Below, piece by piece: positions 6,668-14,194 of a stretch of 26,105 nt of DNA. This DNA comes from JBKEAD01 sp047973165 (lineage in GTDB: Bacteria; Verrucomicrobiota; Verrucomicrobiia; Chthoniobacterales; JBKEAD01). The stretch spans positions 1 through 26,105 of the forward strand of contig JBKEBM010000111.1 in assembly GCA_047973165.1 (NCBI GenBank), in the 5' to 3' direction. Position 1 is the stretch's first letter, and the number at the start of each line of letters is the position of its first letter. The notes under the pieces are model-generated. The model made no database searches. It saw only the letters and a list, made by a program, of their open reading frames with translations, and was not told the DNA's origin. The position numbers were made by a program, and so were the translations under genes.

Positions 6668-7309
6668 TTAAATAACGTAAAAGCTGATATAAACAACGAT
6701 CCAGACGATATCCACGAAATGCCAGTAGAGGCCGACATTATCCAGAGATACCGTTTTGCCCGGACGGTAGCAGTGTAAAAACGTCTGCCTCAGGATCACC
6801 CACAAAATCAACAGGAGACCGATGAGAACGTGTGCACCGTGAAAACCGGTGGTGACGAAAAAGGAGCTGCCGTAGATGCCACCCGTGTTGAACCAAAGTC
6901 CTTCGTGGTGCAGATGGGCCCATTCCCAGCCCTGGATGCTGAGGAAGATCGCGCCGAGAACGAAGGTCACAACGAGCGGGAGAATGCCAAGCTTACCTTT
7001 TTTCTTAATTGCATTTTCCGCCATATGAAAAGTAAAGCTGCTGCTAATCAGGATGATGGAGTTTACGATCATGACCCAGTTCATCTGAGTCCATTTGGCG
7101 GGATTCAGTGAAGCGAGCTGGATGTTGACGACATCGGAGGGCGGCCAATCGGAGGGATGGGCGACACGCAAAACAATGTAAGCTGCGATCAGGCCGCCGA
7201 AGAGCATTGCCTCGGAAAGAAGGAAAACGATCATTCCGAATTTAGCAATGCTGGCATAGGAGGCGCCCTGCGACCCGGGGTGAGAATTATCAATAGCTGC
7301 TGTGGTCAT
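6668..7309 (-). CDS. coxC: Cytochrome c oxidase subunit III
   Basis: The 213-residue protein has about five membrane helices and matches the short bacterial form that lacks the first two helices of the mitochondrial subunit. Recognisable stretches are F-L-L-S-E-A-M-L-F-G-G, a Q-G-W-E-W segment, and F-F-V-T-T-G-F-H-G-A-H-V, ending in Y-W-H-F-V-D-I-V-W-I-V-V-Y. The His and Glu residues in these motifs are conserved in the family. Subunit III carries no redox centre but stabilises subunit I and proton uptake. It is separated from coxA and coxB by ctaA, ctaB and a 38-codon ORF, and is followed directly by the SCO gene. Confidence 0.96.
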   Translation of the reverse strand: MTTAAIDNSHPGSQGASYASIAKFGMIVFLLSEAMLFGGLIAAYIVLRVAHPSDWPPSDVVNIQLASLNPAKWTQMNWVMIVNSIILISSSFTFHMAENAIKKKGKLGILPLVVTFVLGAIFLSIQGWEWAHLHHEGLWFNTGGIYGSSFFVTTGFHGAHVLIGLLLILWVILRQTFLHCYRPGKTVSLDNVGLYWHFVDIVWIVVYISFYVI

Positions 7310-7358
7310 GGTGGTGTTGGGTAAAAGGTTGGGGTTATTTTTTAAAAAATTTACGAAA

Positions 7359-7475
7359 TTACTGAACGGTGGCCGGTCCGCGAAGGATCATGAGCATGAC
7401 AATGATGCACATCACCGCCAATGCAAAAATCAAAAGAGACGCGAGGATTAATCTTTTTTTGTTGCGGCTTTGCAT
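7359..7475 (-). CDS. 38-aa single-pass membrane protein, unknown function
   Basis: An ATG at 7475 opens 38 codons to TAA 7359-7361 in the 200-bp space between ctaB and coxC. The product has a basic start (M-Q-S-R-N-K-K-R), one long hydrophobic helix (about residues 9-31, rich in Leu, Ile, Met, Ala and Val) and the tail R-G-P-A-T-V-Q. This positive-inside, single-helix form is common for tiny accessory subunits of haem-copper oxidases. I recognise no family, and the ribosome binding site is not obvious. Its location in a tightly packed oxidase operon and the well-formed helix make it more likely real than chance. Confidence 0.6.
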   Translation of the reverse strand: MQSRNKKRLILASLLIFALAVMCIIVMLMILRGPATVQ

Positions 7476-7513
7476 CGGAGTTAAAAAGAGTGGTTTTCAG
7501 AGTGAGGAAATTT

Positions 7514-8404
7514 TTAATTTTTTGCTGCAAGCAGCGCGGCTAAAAGCAGTGGCAAATAAACAATGGAAGCAAAAAACAGCAACCGGGCACTGGCCTGGCA
7601 GGGCTTGCGAAGAAACTTCCAGGCGAGGTAGCTGAAAGCAATCCCAAGCGCAAGGCAGGCATACACGGACCAAAAAGAAAGCAGACCCAAAAAGCCTGGC
7701 AGGAGCGATACAACTGTCAGGTAAACGCTGTAAATAAGTGCCTGCCGGGCCGTAATGTGTCCGCTCGGGTCATTTCCCGAGAGCATTACAAATCCCGCAT
7801 TGCGATAGTCGTCGCGATACATCCATGCGATCGCCAGAAAGTGAGGCATCTGCCAGAACCACAGAATCGCAAAGAGCAGCACACCGCCCAGGTCGATTTT
7901 TCCGGTTGCAGCCACCCAGCCGATGAGTGGCGGCAGTGCGCCGGGGACCGCACCGACGAGGGTATTCAAAGTCGTCACACGCTTGAGCGGAGTGTAAACA
8001 AGCACGTAAGTCGCAATGGTAATCGCCGAGAGCAGTGCCGCCAGTGTATCTGAAAACAAGGCCAGCGCAGCGACACCAGAGACAGACAAAGCACAGCCCA
8101 TCAGAAGCGCATCTGTCGGATGCATACGCCCGGCGGGCAAGGGGCGGTCCTGCGTGCGAAGCATTCGAGTATCGAAATTGCGCTCCAGCCATTGATTAAG
8201 TGCAGCCGCACCTGCAGCACTCAGAGCCGTTCCCAGGACGGTTGCGGCAAGAATAAAGTAGTCCATCGGCCCCTGCCAACCGATCAGAAAACCAATCAAA
8301 GTCGTAATGAGAACAAGGAACGACAGACGCGCTTTCACCAACTGAGAAATATCGCCGGCAAGGGAGTCAGTTTTTACAACGGAATTTGTTTCGGTCGTTT
8401 TCAT
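7514..8404 (-). CDS. ctaB: Protoheme IX farnesyltransferase (haem O synthase)
   Basis: This UbiA-family membrane enzyme attaches a farnesyl group to haem B to give haem O, the precursor of haem A. The prenyl diphosphate/Mg site is seen as N70-Q-W-L-E-R-N-F-D78-T-R-M-L-R-T-Q-D-R-P-L-P. About nine hydrophobic segments span the 296 residues, the normal length. Its start overlaps the end of ctaA by 4 bp, so the two steps of haem A synthesis are translationally coupled. Haem A is needed by the coxAB oxidase of this cluster but not by the cbb3 module. Confidence 0.97.
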   Translation of the reverse strand: MKTTETNSVVKTDSLAGDISQLVKARLSFLVLITTLIGFLIGWQGPMDYFILAATVLGTALSAAGAAALNQWLERNFDTRMLRTQDRPLPAGRMHPTDALLMGCALSVSGVAALALFSDTLAALLSAITIATYVLVYTPLKRVTTLNTLVGAVPGALPPLIGWVAATGKIDLGGVLLFAILWFWQMPHFLAIAWMYRDDYRNAGFVMLSGNDPSGHITARQALIYSVYLTVVSLLPGFLGLLSFWSVYACLALGIAFSYLAWKFLRKPCQASARLLFFASIVYLPLLLAALLAAKN

Positions 8405-9459
8405 GCAGAAAGTTTTGCAGCCAGCTCCATCTCAGGTGTGGAGTGCGGATTTAAAGATTGAACAGTGCAGAGCCTTCCACAAAACAGGCGAAAAGTCAGC
8501 AACACACCAAGAAAAAGACAAGTCGCACCGAGAAAAACATGCACCGTCGTCACATCCGCAGCCTTACCCGACCAAACCGTCCAGGCTCCAAATCCAAATT
8601 GCAAAAAAACAATAAGCACCCAGGCAAAGGCAAGCTTTCGCGACAACGGATCGAGACGACTCGCAGCCAGCCAGGCAAAAGCAGCAACTCCCGCCAAAAT
8701 AAAAACAGCCACGATACGATGAAACATTTGCAGTAAAATCTGCACTCCCGAGGTAGCTGGCAGCCCCTCCTCTGCTCGCTCGACATTGATTTTTTCGACA
8801 GCCACTGCACTCGTATCCGGCCAGATTTTTCCATATGCCAGCGGGAAATCCCTTATCGACAGGTCGGTGTGCTCGTGCCGCATCGTCGCCGCAAGCCCAA
8901 GCTGAAAAAAGATCAGGGCGACCAACACAGCCGCAAACCAGCGTAAGGGAGATTGTTTAATACCTGAAACAAAACGTCCCTCCACAAACGAACGCGACGT
9001 CACAACAGTCAAAATAACCATCGTGGAAAGAAATGTCTGAGCCAGCATGGCATGGAAAATCCCGATCTCATCCATGTAAAGCGTAACGCGGAAACCACCA
9101 AGTAAGCCCTGGATGACAACGGCCACGAAAGCCGTTACGGCAAGAATTTTCACCCAGCGTCGAGGTTCGATAATGACCAGCCAAATCGCAGAAACCATCG
9201 TGAGAAAACCAACTATCGATGCAAGCAGACGGTGCGTATGCTCATAAAAAATCCCTCCAACCCAACGGGAAACCGGGAAGAGAAACATATTGTATCCGTA
9301 GGAGGTCGGCCAGTCGGGAACGGTCATTCCCGCACCATGCGAAGTCACAAGCCCACCGCTGCAGATGAGAACGAGAACCAGCACGGTCGTGAAGGCAAGC
9401 AAAGCACAGACACCGAATCGCTGGCCTGTCCAGGCATGGATGTTGTCGCCCTCCGTCAT
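8401..9459 (-). CDS. ctaA: Haem A synthase (COX15/CtaA)
   Basis: The enzyme oxidises the C8 methyl of haem O to the formyl group of haem A. The 352-residue membrane protein shows two related four-helix halves with the haem-ligand histidines: E73-H-T-H-R-L-L-A-S (His74, His76), I-F-H136-A-M-L-A-Q, M-F-H247-R-I-V-A and V-H307-V-F-L-G-A. The early motif G-G-L-V-T-S-H-G-A-G-M-T-V-P-D-W-P is the COX15-type signature. It starts 12 bp after coxA ends and overlaps ctaB by 4 bp. The size and motif place it nearer the proteobacterial/mitochondrial type than the shorter Bacillus CtaA. Confidence 0.97.
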   Translation of the reverse strand: MTEGDNIHAWTGQRFGVCALLAFTTVLVLVLICSGGLVTSHGAGMTVPDWPTSYGYNMFLFPVSRWVGGIFYEHTHRLLASIVGFLTMVSAIWLVIIEPRRWVKILAVTAFVAVVIQGLLGGFRVTLYMDEIGIFHAMLAQTFLSTMVILTVVTSRSFVEGRFVSGIKQSPLRWFAAVLVALIFFQLGLAATMRHEHTDLSIRDFPLAYGKIWPDTSAVAVEKINVERAEEGLPATSGVQILLQMFHRIVAVFILAGVAAFAWLAASRLDPLSRKLAFAWVLIVFLQFGFGAWTVWSGKAADVTTVHVFLGATCLFLGVLLTFRLFCGRLCTVQSLNPHSTPEMELAAKLSA

Positions 9460-9471
9460 TGTTTTCAGCCG

Positions 9472-11232
9472 TTAATGAATGTCCAGTTTGACTCCGTCGG
9501 GTACTTTCTCGGTTTGCATGAGGAAGTCTTTGTCCATACCCGGCACGCTGTATTCATAAGCACCGTGATAAACGACAGGCGTCACAGGGAAGTTGCCGTG
9601 GCCCGGAGGCGATGGGATCGTCCACTCCAGCGTGTTGGCATGCCAGGGGTTATCGGGAGCTTTTTTACCGTTTTTCAGAGAGATAAAGATATTCCAAAGG
9701 AAAACAAATACGGAAAGCCCAAGGCCAAAGGCACCCCATGTAGCGAGGATATTCAGGGGCTGCAACTGCTGGAGATGCTCATAAACCTTGGGGTCGGCAA
9801 TACGGCGCATCATCCCGCCCAGCCCCAGATTGTGCATTGGGAAAAAGGTGATGTTAAAGAAAACCAGTGTCAGCACGAAGTGAATCTTGCCGAGTGTCTC
9901 ATTGAGCATCACCCCAAACATTTTCGGGAACCAAAAATAAATGGAGCCAAAAATCGCAAAGATACTACCGCCGAAAAGCACGTAGTGGATGTGAGCGACA
10001 ATGTAATAGGTGTGGTGAATGAAGAGGTCCACCGGAGTCGATGCCATGTAGATTCCGCTCAGGCCGCCGATCACAAACATCGAGATAAAGCCGAGTGAAA
10101 AAAGCATCGGCGTTGTGAACTCGATGGAGCCGCGCCAGAGCGTGCCCAACCAGTTAAAGGTTTTAATCGCAGAGGGCACTGCGATCACCATCGTAGCCAC
10201 TGAAAAAGTTGCACTGAGAGTCAGGTTCATACCACTGACAAACATGTGGTGACCCCAGACGATGAACCCGAGGAAGCCGATAGCCATCATGGCATAGACC
10301 ATCGCCTTGTAACCAAAGATGGGCTTTCGGGAAAAGACAGACAAAATCTCCGAGACAAATCCCATCGCCGGCAGGATCATAATGTAAACCTCGGGATGAC
10401 CGAAAAACCAAAACAAGTGCTGCCAAAGCAGGGGCTGTCCACCACCCTCGGGACGGAAGAAGTGTGTGCCGAAATTCAGGTCAGCAAAAAGAAGGGCACC
10501 TGCTGCCGAGAGAACGGGAACGGCAAAGAGCAAGAGAATCGCCGTGATGAAAAGCGACCAAACCGTTAGCGGCATGCGGAACATTCGCATCCCGGGAGCA
10601 CGCATGGTGATGACGGTTGTGATGTAGTTACAAGCACCCGCAATGGAGGAAAGGCCGTTTACAAAAATACCCACACACCAGAGGCTTTGCCCCATCGGGG
10701 TATGGTTGTAAGCTGCCACCGCACTGAGCGGCGCGTAGGCCGTCCAGCCGGAAGCCGCTGCACCTCCTTCCACAAAAAAGGAAGACATCAGAATGGCACC
10801 GGAGAGCAGATAAAGCCAGTAGCTCAGCTCGTTAAGAAGCGGGAATGCCATATCGCCCGCACCGATTTGCAGAGGAATCAAGAAGTTTCCGAAAGCACCG
10901 ATGAGAAGCGGCATCACCACGAGAAAAACCATCACTGTCGCGTGCATGGTGACCATCATGTTGTAGCCGCCGGGGATAAAGGCGCCGTCTACGGCAACAT
11001 TGCTGGGCAGGAATTGTCCGATAAGGGGAATCACTTCGCCCGGATAAGCAAGCTGGTAACGAACTCCAAGAGCCAGCCCGCCTCCAATGAAGAGAAAAAA
11101 GAGAGCCGTCCATAGATACTGGAGACCGATCATTTTATGATCGTAGGTCCAGATGTATTTGTTGAACCAGTTTGGCTCGTGATGACTGTGATCGTGGCCG
11201 TGGTCGGCTGCGTTTGCGGTAATAGCACTCAT
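9472..11232 (-). CDS. coxA: Cytochrome c oxidase subunit I (A-family haem-copper oxidase)
   Basis: This is the catalytic subunit that reduces O2 to water and pumps protons. It has the low-spin haem His in T-M-H-A-T-V-M (about residue 94), and the G-H-P-E-V-Y motif near 277 with CuB ligand His, cross-linked Tyr and the A1-type Glu. It also has the CuB pair V-W-G-H-H-M-F near 329 and the haem ligands in the H-H-T-Y-Y-I-V-A-H-I-H-Y region near 407. The 586 residues include about 12 membrane helices. The N-terminus carries a short His-rich patch (D-H-G-H-D-H-S-H-H-E). It follows coxB by 66 bp. The Glu in the HPEVY motif assigns it to the A1 subgroup. Confidence 0.98.
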   Translation of the reverse strand: MSAITANAADHGHDHSHHEPNWFNKYIWTYDHKMIGLQYLWTALFFLFIGGGLALGVRYQLAYPGEVIPLIGQFLPSNVAVDGAFIPGGYNMMVTMHATVMVFLVVMPLLIGAFGNFLIPLQIGAGDMAFPLLNELSYWLYLLSGAILMSSFFVEGGAAASGWTAYAPLSAVAAYNHTPMGQSLWCVGIFVNGLSSIAGACNYITTVITMRAPGMRMFRMPLTVWSLFITAILLLFAVPVLSAAGALLFADLNFGTHFFRPEGGGQPLLWQHLFWFFGHPEVYIMILPAMGFVSEILSVFSRKPIFGYKAMVYAMMAIGFLGFIVWGHHMFVSGMNLTLSATFSVATMVIAVPSAIKTFNWLGTLWRGSIEFTTPMLFSLGFISMFVIGGLSGIYMASTPVDLFIHHTYYIVAHIHYVLFGGSIFAIFGSIYFWFPKMFGVMLNETLGKIHFVLTLVFFNITFFPMHNLGLGGMMRRIADPKVYEHLQQLQPLNILATWGAFGLGLSVFVFLWNIFISLKNGKKAPDNPWHANTLEWTIPSPPGHGNFPVTPVVYHGAYEYSVPGMDKDFLMQTEKVPDGVKLDIH

Positions 11233-11298
11233 GACTTTATATTTCGTTGAGGACTTCTTCTGAATTTAGTCGGTTGATTTTTTATTTTTTTTAAATGC

Positions 11299-12204
11299 TT
11301 AGCCTTGGGCGGCAGGAGCGGATTCGCTTTTTTGCGCTGTATCAGCGTTTTCTGATTTCTCTGTTTCAGATTTTGCAGAGGCGGCCTTATCGAGGGCAGC
11401 CTGGCTTTTCTCTGCATACCATTTATCAAATTCCTCGGGCGGCAGCACCTTGATGGGAGCCTTCATATTATAGTGACCCGTTCCGCAAAGCTGACTGCAG
11501 GCAAGCTCAAAATTTCCCGGATGCATGACCTCAAACCACACCCAGCCAATCGTACGCCCCGGCACGGCATCCTGATAAACCCGAAACTCGGGAACATAAA
11601 AAGAGTGGATCACATCCCGCGAACGCAGGTAAACGTGGACCGGACGATTTGCCGGAATCACCAACTCGGTCGTGACAAAGTCGTCATTTCCCGCTGCGTC
11701 GTCTTTATCGACACCGAAGCGATTGTCCGGCGTGAAGCCCATGGCTGTTGCATTTCCAAGCACCATGTCTTTTCCAGGGTAGCGCATGTCCCAGCCGAAC
11801 TGATAGCTCACGATATCGATGCGCAGCGAATCCTCCGGTGGAGTGCGGTGGAGATCAAACCACACGCGGTTACTCCAAAAGGCGAGAACGATAAAAATGA
11901 TGGCGGGAATCGTCGTCCAGAAAAGCTCCAGCGAATTGCTACCGTGTGAGTAGTGCGCCTTTACACCCGGACGGCGACGATAGCGAACGAGGTAGTAGAT
12001 GAACACCGCATTGACGAGGACGAAAACAACCGTCGTCAGGTAAAAAATAACGTTGTAAATCAAGTCCACCTCCTTGCCGCCTACCGTGGCATTTGGCACG
12101 GAGCCGTAGAGGTTACTCACGCGAGTTTCTCCGTAAGTCACGCAGGGAAGAATGAGCCCCAGGAAGAGAATCAGGGCGGGTATATATTTTTTGATAAAAG
12201 TCAT
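11299..12204 (-). CDS. coxB: Cytochrome c oxidase subunit II (CuA subunit)
   Basis: Subunit II takes electrons from cytochrome c through the CuA centre. The ATG at 12204 gives a clean signal peptide (residues 1-25); an upstream in-frame ATG at 12246 would bury it, so I prefer the shorter form. Two membrane helices follow (about 46-72 and 94-112), then the cupredoxin domain. Its ligands are all visible: His200, Cys236, Cys240, His244 and Met247 (A-C-S-Q-L-C-G-T-G-H-Y-N-M). Residues 266-301 form an Ala/Lys/Glu/Ser-rich tail. There is no fused haem c domain, so the enzyme is aa3 and not caa3 and must receive electrons from a separate cytochrome. A small hairpin lies just upstream of the start. 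Confidence 0.96.
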   Translation of the reverse strand: MTFIKKYIPALILFLGLILPCVTYGETRVSNLYGSVPNATVGGKEVDLIYNVIFYLTTVVFVLVNAVFIYYLVRYRRRPGVKAHYSHGSNSLELFWTTIPAIIFIVLAFWSNRVWFDLHRTPPEDSLRIDIVSYQFGWDMRYPGKDMVLGNATAMGFTPDNRFGVDKDDAAGNDDFVTTELVIPANRPVHVYLRSRDVIHSFYVPEFRVYQDAVPGRTIGWVWFEVMHPGNFELACSQLCGTGHYNMKAPIKVLPPEEFDKWYAEKSQAALDKAASAKSETEKSENADTAQKSESAPAAQG

Positions 12205-12224
12205 AAAATACAAATAAGGGTTAA

Positions 12225-12242
12225 AACATCCCCTGTGGGGAT
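12225..12242 (-). terminator. Small hairpin followed by T-run upstream of coxB (weak terminator or attenuator)
   Basis: Read on the minus strand, ATCCCC-ACA-GGGGAT forms a 6-bp stem with a 3-nt loop and is followed by GTTTTAA. It lies in the 110-bp gap between the diheme cytochrome gene and coxB, the largest gap in the act-cco-cox part of the cluster. The stem is short and the T-run has only four residues, so it may be a leaky terminator that lowers expression of the aa3 genes relative to the upstream genes. Confidence 0.4.
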
Positions 12243-12314
12243 TCATTACGAAAAATTTTTAGGTAGAGTTTTGTTTGGTTAGCGGGGGATACTTTTTGTG
12301 CGGGGGGCGTATTT

Positions 12315-13541
12315 TTATTCGGCAGCTGGCGTCTCTCCACCCTCGGCAGCTCCTGCTTCGGGTGCGGATACAGTTTCGCCGGAAATTAAGGTGCCTTGTA
12401 TGGCTTTAAGATCGGGTTCGGTCCATGGGTCGGAGCGGTCACCATTACGTGCGCGAACTTCTGCCACAAATTCGGGTGTGATCGCGGGTGCTTTATTCCC
12501 CCATTCGTTGCGAACGTAGGTCAGGATGGCTGCGATCTGTTTGTCGTCGAGGAGGTCTTTCCACGGCGTCATTGCACTGTTGAAAGTCTCACCCTTCACG
12601 GTGACGGGGCCGAACATTCCGTTTAAAACGACTTTGACCAAGTGGTTATCGCCATGCCAGTCCTGGCCGGTACTTACCCATTCACTGCCGACGAGCGATG
12701 GGAAGGCACCGGGGAGTCCCTCTCCGTTTGCCTGGTGACAAACCACGCAGTTTTGTGAGAAGAGGCGCTTGCCGAGAGCAATCGTCTCGGGAGAAATCGC
12801 ATCGCCGGAGGAGGCTCCTCCACCGGAATCTGAGGCTGTCGGGACTTCGGAGACGGCAACTGGTTTGACGGCCTTCAGATCGGCCTCCGTCCAGGGTTCC
12901 GAGCGGTCAGCAGTTTCCTCGCGCACGCTGGCGACAAACTCCGGTGTGATCGGTGCAGCTTCGTTGCCCCATTCGTTACGCACGTAGGTCAGAACCGCGG
13001 CGATCTCCTGGTCGTTCAGCACGTCTTTCCACGGAGTCATTGCATTGTTGTAGGAAGCTCCCTTTACAGTGATCGGACCGCTTAGTCCGTTTAGCACGAC
13101 TGCGACCGCGTGGTTATCGCCGTGCCAGCCGCCATTAGCGAGCACCCATTCACTATCCACAAGTGGGGGGAATGCGCCGGGCACGCCCTGGCCGGTGGCC
13201 TGGTGGCAGACCAGACAGTTTTGTGTAAAAACACGCTTACCCAACACCATCGGATCGGGTGCTCCCTTTTCAACAGCGGCACCTCCACCCGTCCAGGAGA
13301 CGTGAGAGGGATCAAAAACTTCCGAACTGAAGCCACCACTGTGGGTTCCTATGTAAATTCCGCCCCCGAGCATGATGGCCATTGCAAGGACGACGAGCCA
13401 GATGGAAACAGGCTCGTAGCCATCCCGTGGATCATCGCGTTCGCGAATGATCGCATCGTGAATCTGCTGGACATCGATATTGCTTTCGAGCTCCGCCTCG
13501 CGGAAGTTCTCCTGGTCAGGTTTGTCGTTTGAATCGTTCAC
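12315..13541 (-). CDS. Membrane-anchored c-type cytochrome with two duplicated haem domains (CcoP-like)
   Basis: The 408-residue protein has an N-terminal cytoplasmic stretch, one membrane helix (about 46-64, after G-Y-E-P-V-S-I-W), a linker, and two cytochrome c domains. The first has C109-L-V-C-H113 and probable axial Met168 (N-A-M-T-P-W-K-D). The second has C265-V-V-C-H269 and Met324 (S-A-M-T-P-W-K-D). The two domains are close copies offset by 156 residues, including W-H-G-D-N-H and T-Y-V-R-N-E-W-G-N, so they arose by internal duplication. Following ccoN and ccoO, it most likely acts as the third, electron-entry subunit of the cbb3 oxidase in place of a standard CcoP. The classic CcoP N-terminus (a Trp-Trp motif) is not seen. 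It ends in an Ala/Glu-rich tail. Confidence 0.88.
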   Translation of the reverse strand: MNDSNDKPDQENFREAELESNIDVQQIHDAIIRERDDPRDGYEPVSIWLVVLAMAIMLGGGIYIGTHSGGFSSEVFDPSHVSWTGGGAAVEKGAPDPMVLGKRVFTQNCLVCHQATGQGVPGAFPPLVDSEWVLANGGWHGDNHAVAVVLNGLSGPITVKGASYNNAMTPWKDVLNDQEIAAVLTYVRNEWGNEAAPITPEFVASVREETADRSEPWTEADLKAVKPVAVSEVPTASDSGGGASSGDAISPETIALGKRLFSQNCVVCHQANGEGLPGAFPSLVGSEWVSTGQDWHGDNHLVKVVLNGMFGPVTVKGETFNSAMTPWKDLLDDKQIAAILTYVRNEWGNKAPAITPEFVAEVRARNGDRSDPWTEPDLKAIQGTLISGETVSAPEAGAAEGGETPAAE

Positions 13542-13561
13542 TTCGTTAAATTCCTCTTAGA

Positions 13562-14194
13562 TCAGTCTTCGAGTTGAGGTTCCGGTGCCTCGGGCAGCGG
13601 GTATTCCCGGTTCAGAGAAATGAGATACTCCACCAGTGCCTTTGCATCGTCCGTCGGCACAACTTCGTAACCCTCCTCCGGAGCGTATTTGCCAGTCAGC
13701 TCAAGCGCGTCGGGCGAGGGCTGGCCCTGGATTTTTTGCTTGATATAAAGATAGCGGTAAGGCGGCATGATAGACCCGGGCACGACCTCGGCGGGTTCGT
13801 AAAGATGCCGATGGTGCCAGGCGGGATCGGGCCAGCGTTTACCGACATTGGTCAGGTCGGGACCGGTGCGCATCGTTCCGAGATAAACGGGTTGGTCGCG
13901 CATGTAATCGCGGGCAACCGTCGAGCGACTCCCCCAGCCGCGACGAATATCCGCCGTGGTGATGTAAGCCTGGCGAACCTGCTGCGAGTGGCAGTAAACA
14001 CAACCCGCTGTGCCGTAAACCCGCTGTCCGGCAATAGCGAAACCCGACATTGGTTTGGGGTAAATTTCCCCTGTCTCTTCGTTCGTGTAGGGCAGGAGAT
14101 GACCGAGCTTGATGGTCGGGTAGGCCACCAGCCCAAGCCAGGAACTGGCAAAGGTGGCGAATATCCCGATGAAAAGTAGCGGCATTTTATTCAT
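13562..14194 (-). CDS. ccoO: cbb3-type cytochrome c oxidase subunit II, monohaem (CcoO/FixO)
   Basis: This 210-residue subunit carries electrons to CcoN. An N-terminal membrane anchor (about 5-26) is followed by the haem c site G-C65-V-Y-C68-H69-S-Q-Q-V-R, the typical CcoO form, with axial ligand Met143 in G-S-I-M-P-P-Y-R-Y-L. The stretch M-R-T-G-P-D-L-T-N-V-G-K-R-W is also characteristic. The ATG overlaps the end of ccoN by 4 bp, indicating translational coupling. The diheme cytochrome gene begins 20 bp downstream. Confidence 0.96.
   Translation of the reverse strand: MNKMPLLFIGIFATFASSWLGLVAYPTIKLGHLLPYTNEETGEIYPKPMSGFAIAGQRVYGTAGCVYCHSQQVRQAYITTADIRRGWGSRSTVARDYMRDQPVYLGTMRTGPDLTNVGKRWPDPAWHHRHLYEPAEVVPGSIMPPYRYLYIKQKIQGQPSPDALELTGKYAPEEGYEVVPTDDAKALVEYLISLNREYPLPEAPEPQLED

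Noticed and set aside
9232..10098. 288-codon plus-strand ORF opposite ctaA and coxA
   Set aside because: It is antisense to two certain genes, rich in His, Lys and Gln as expected for a reverse frame of membrane genes, with no domain.
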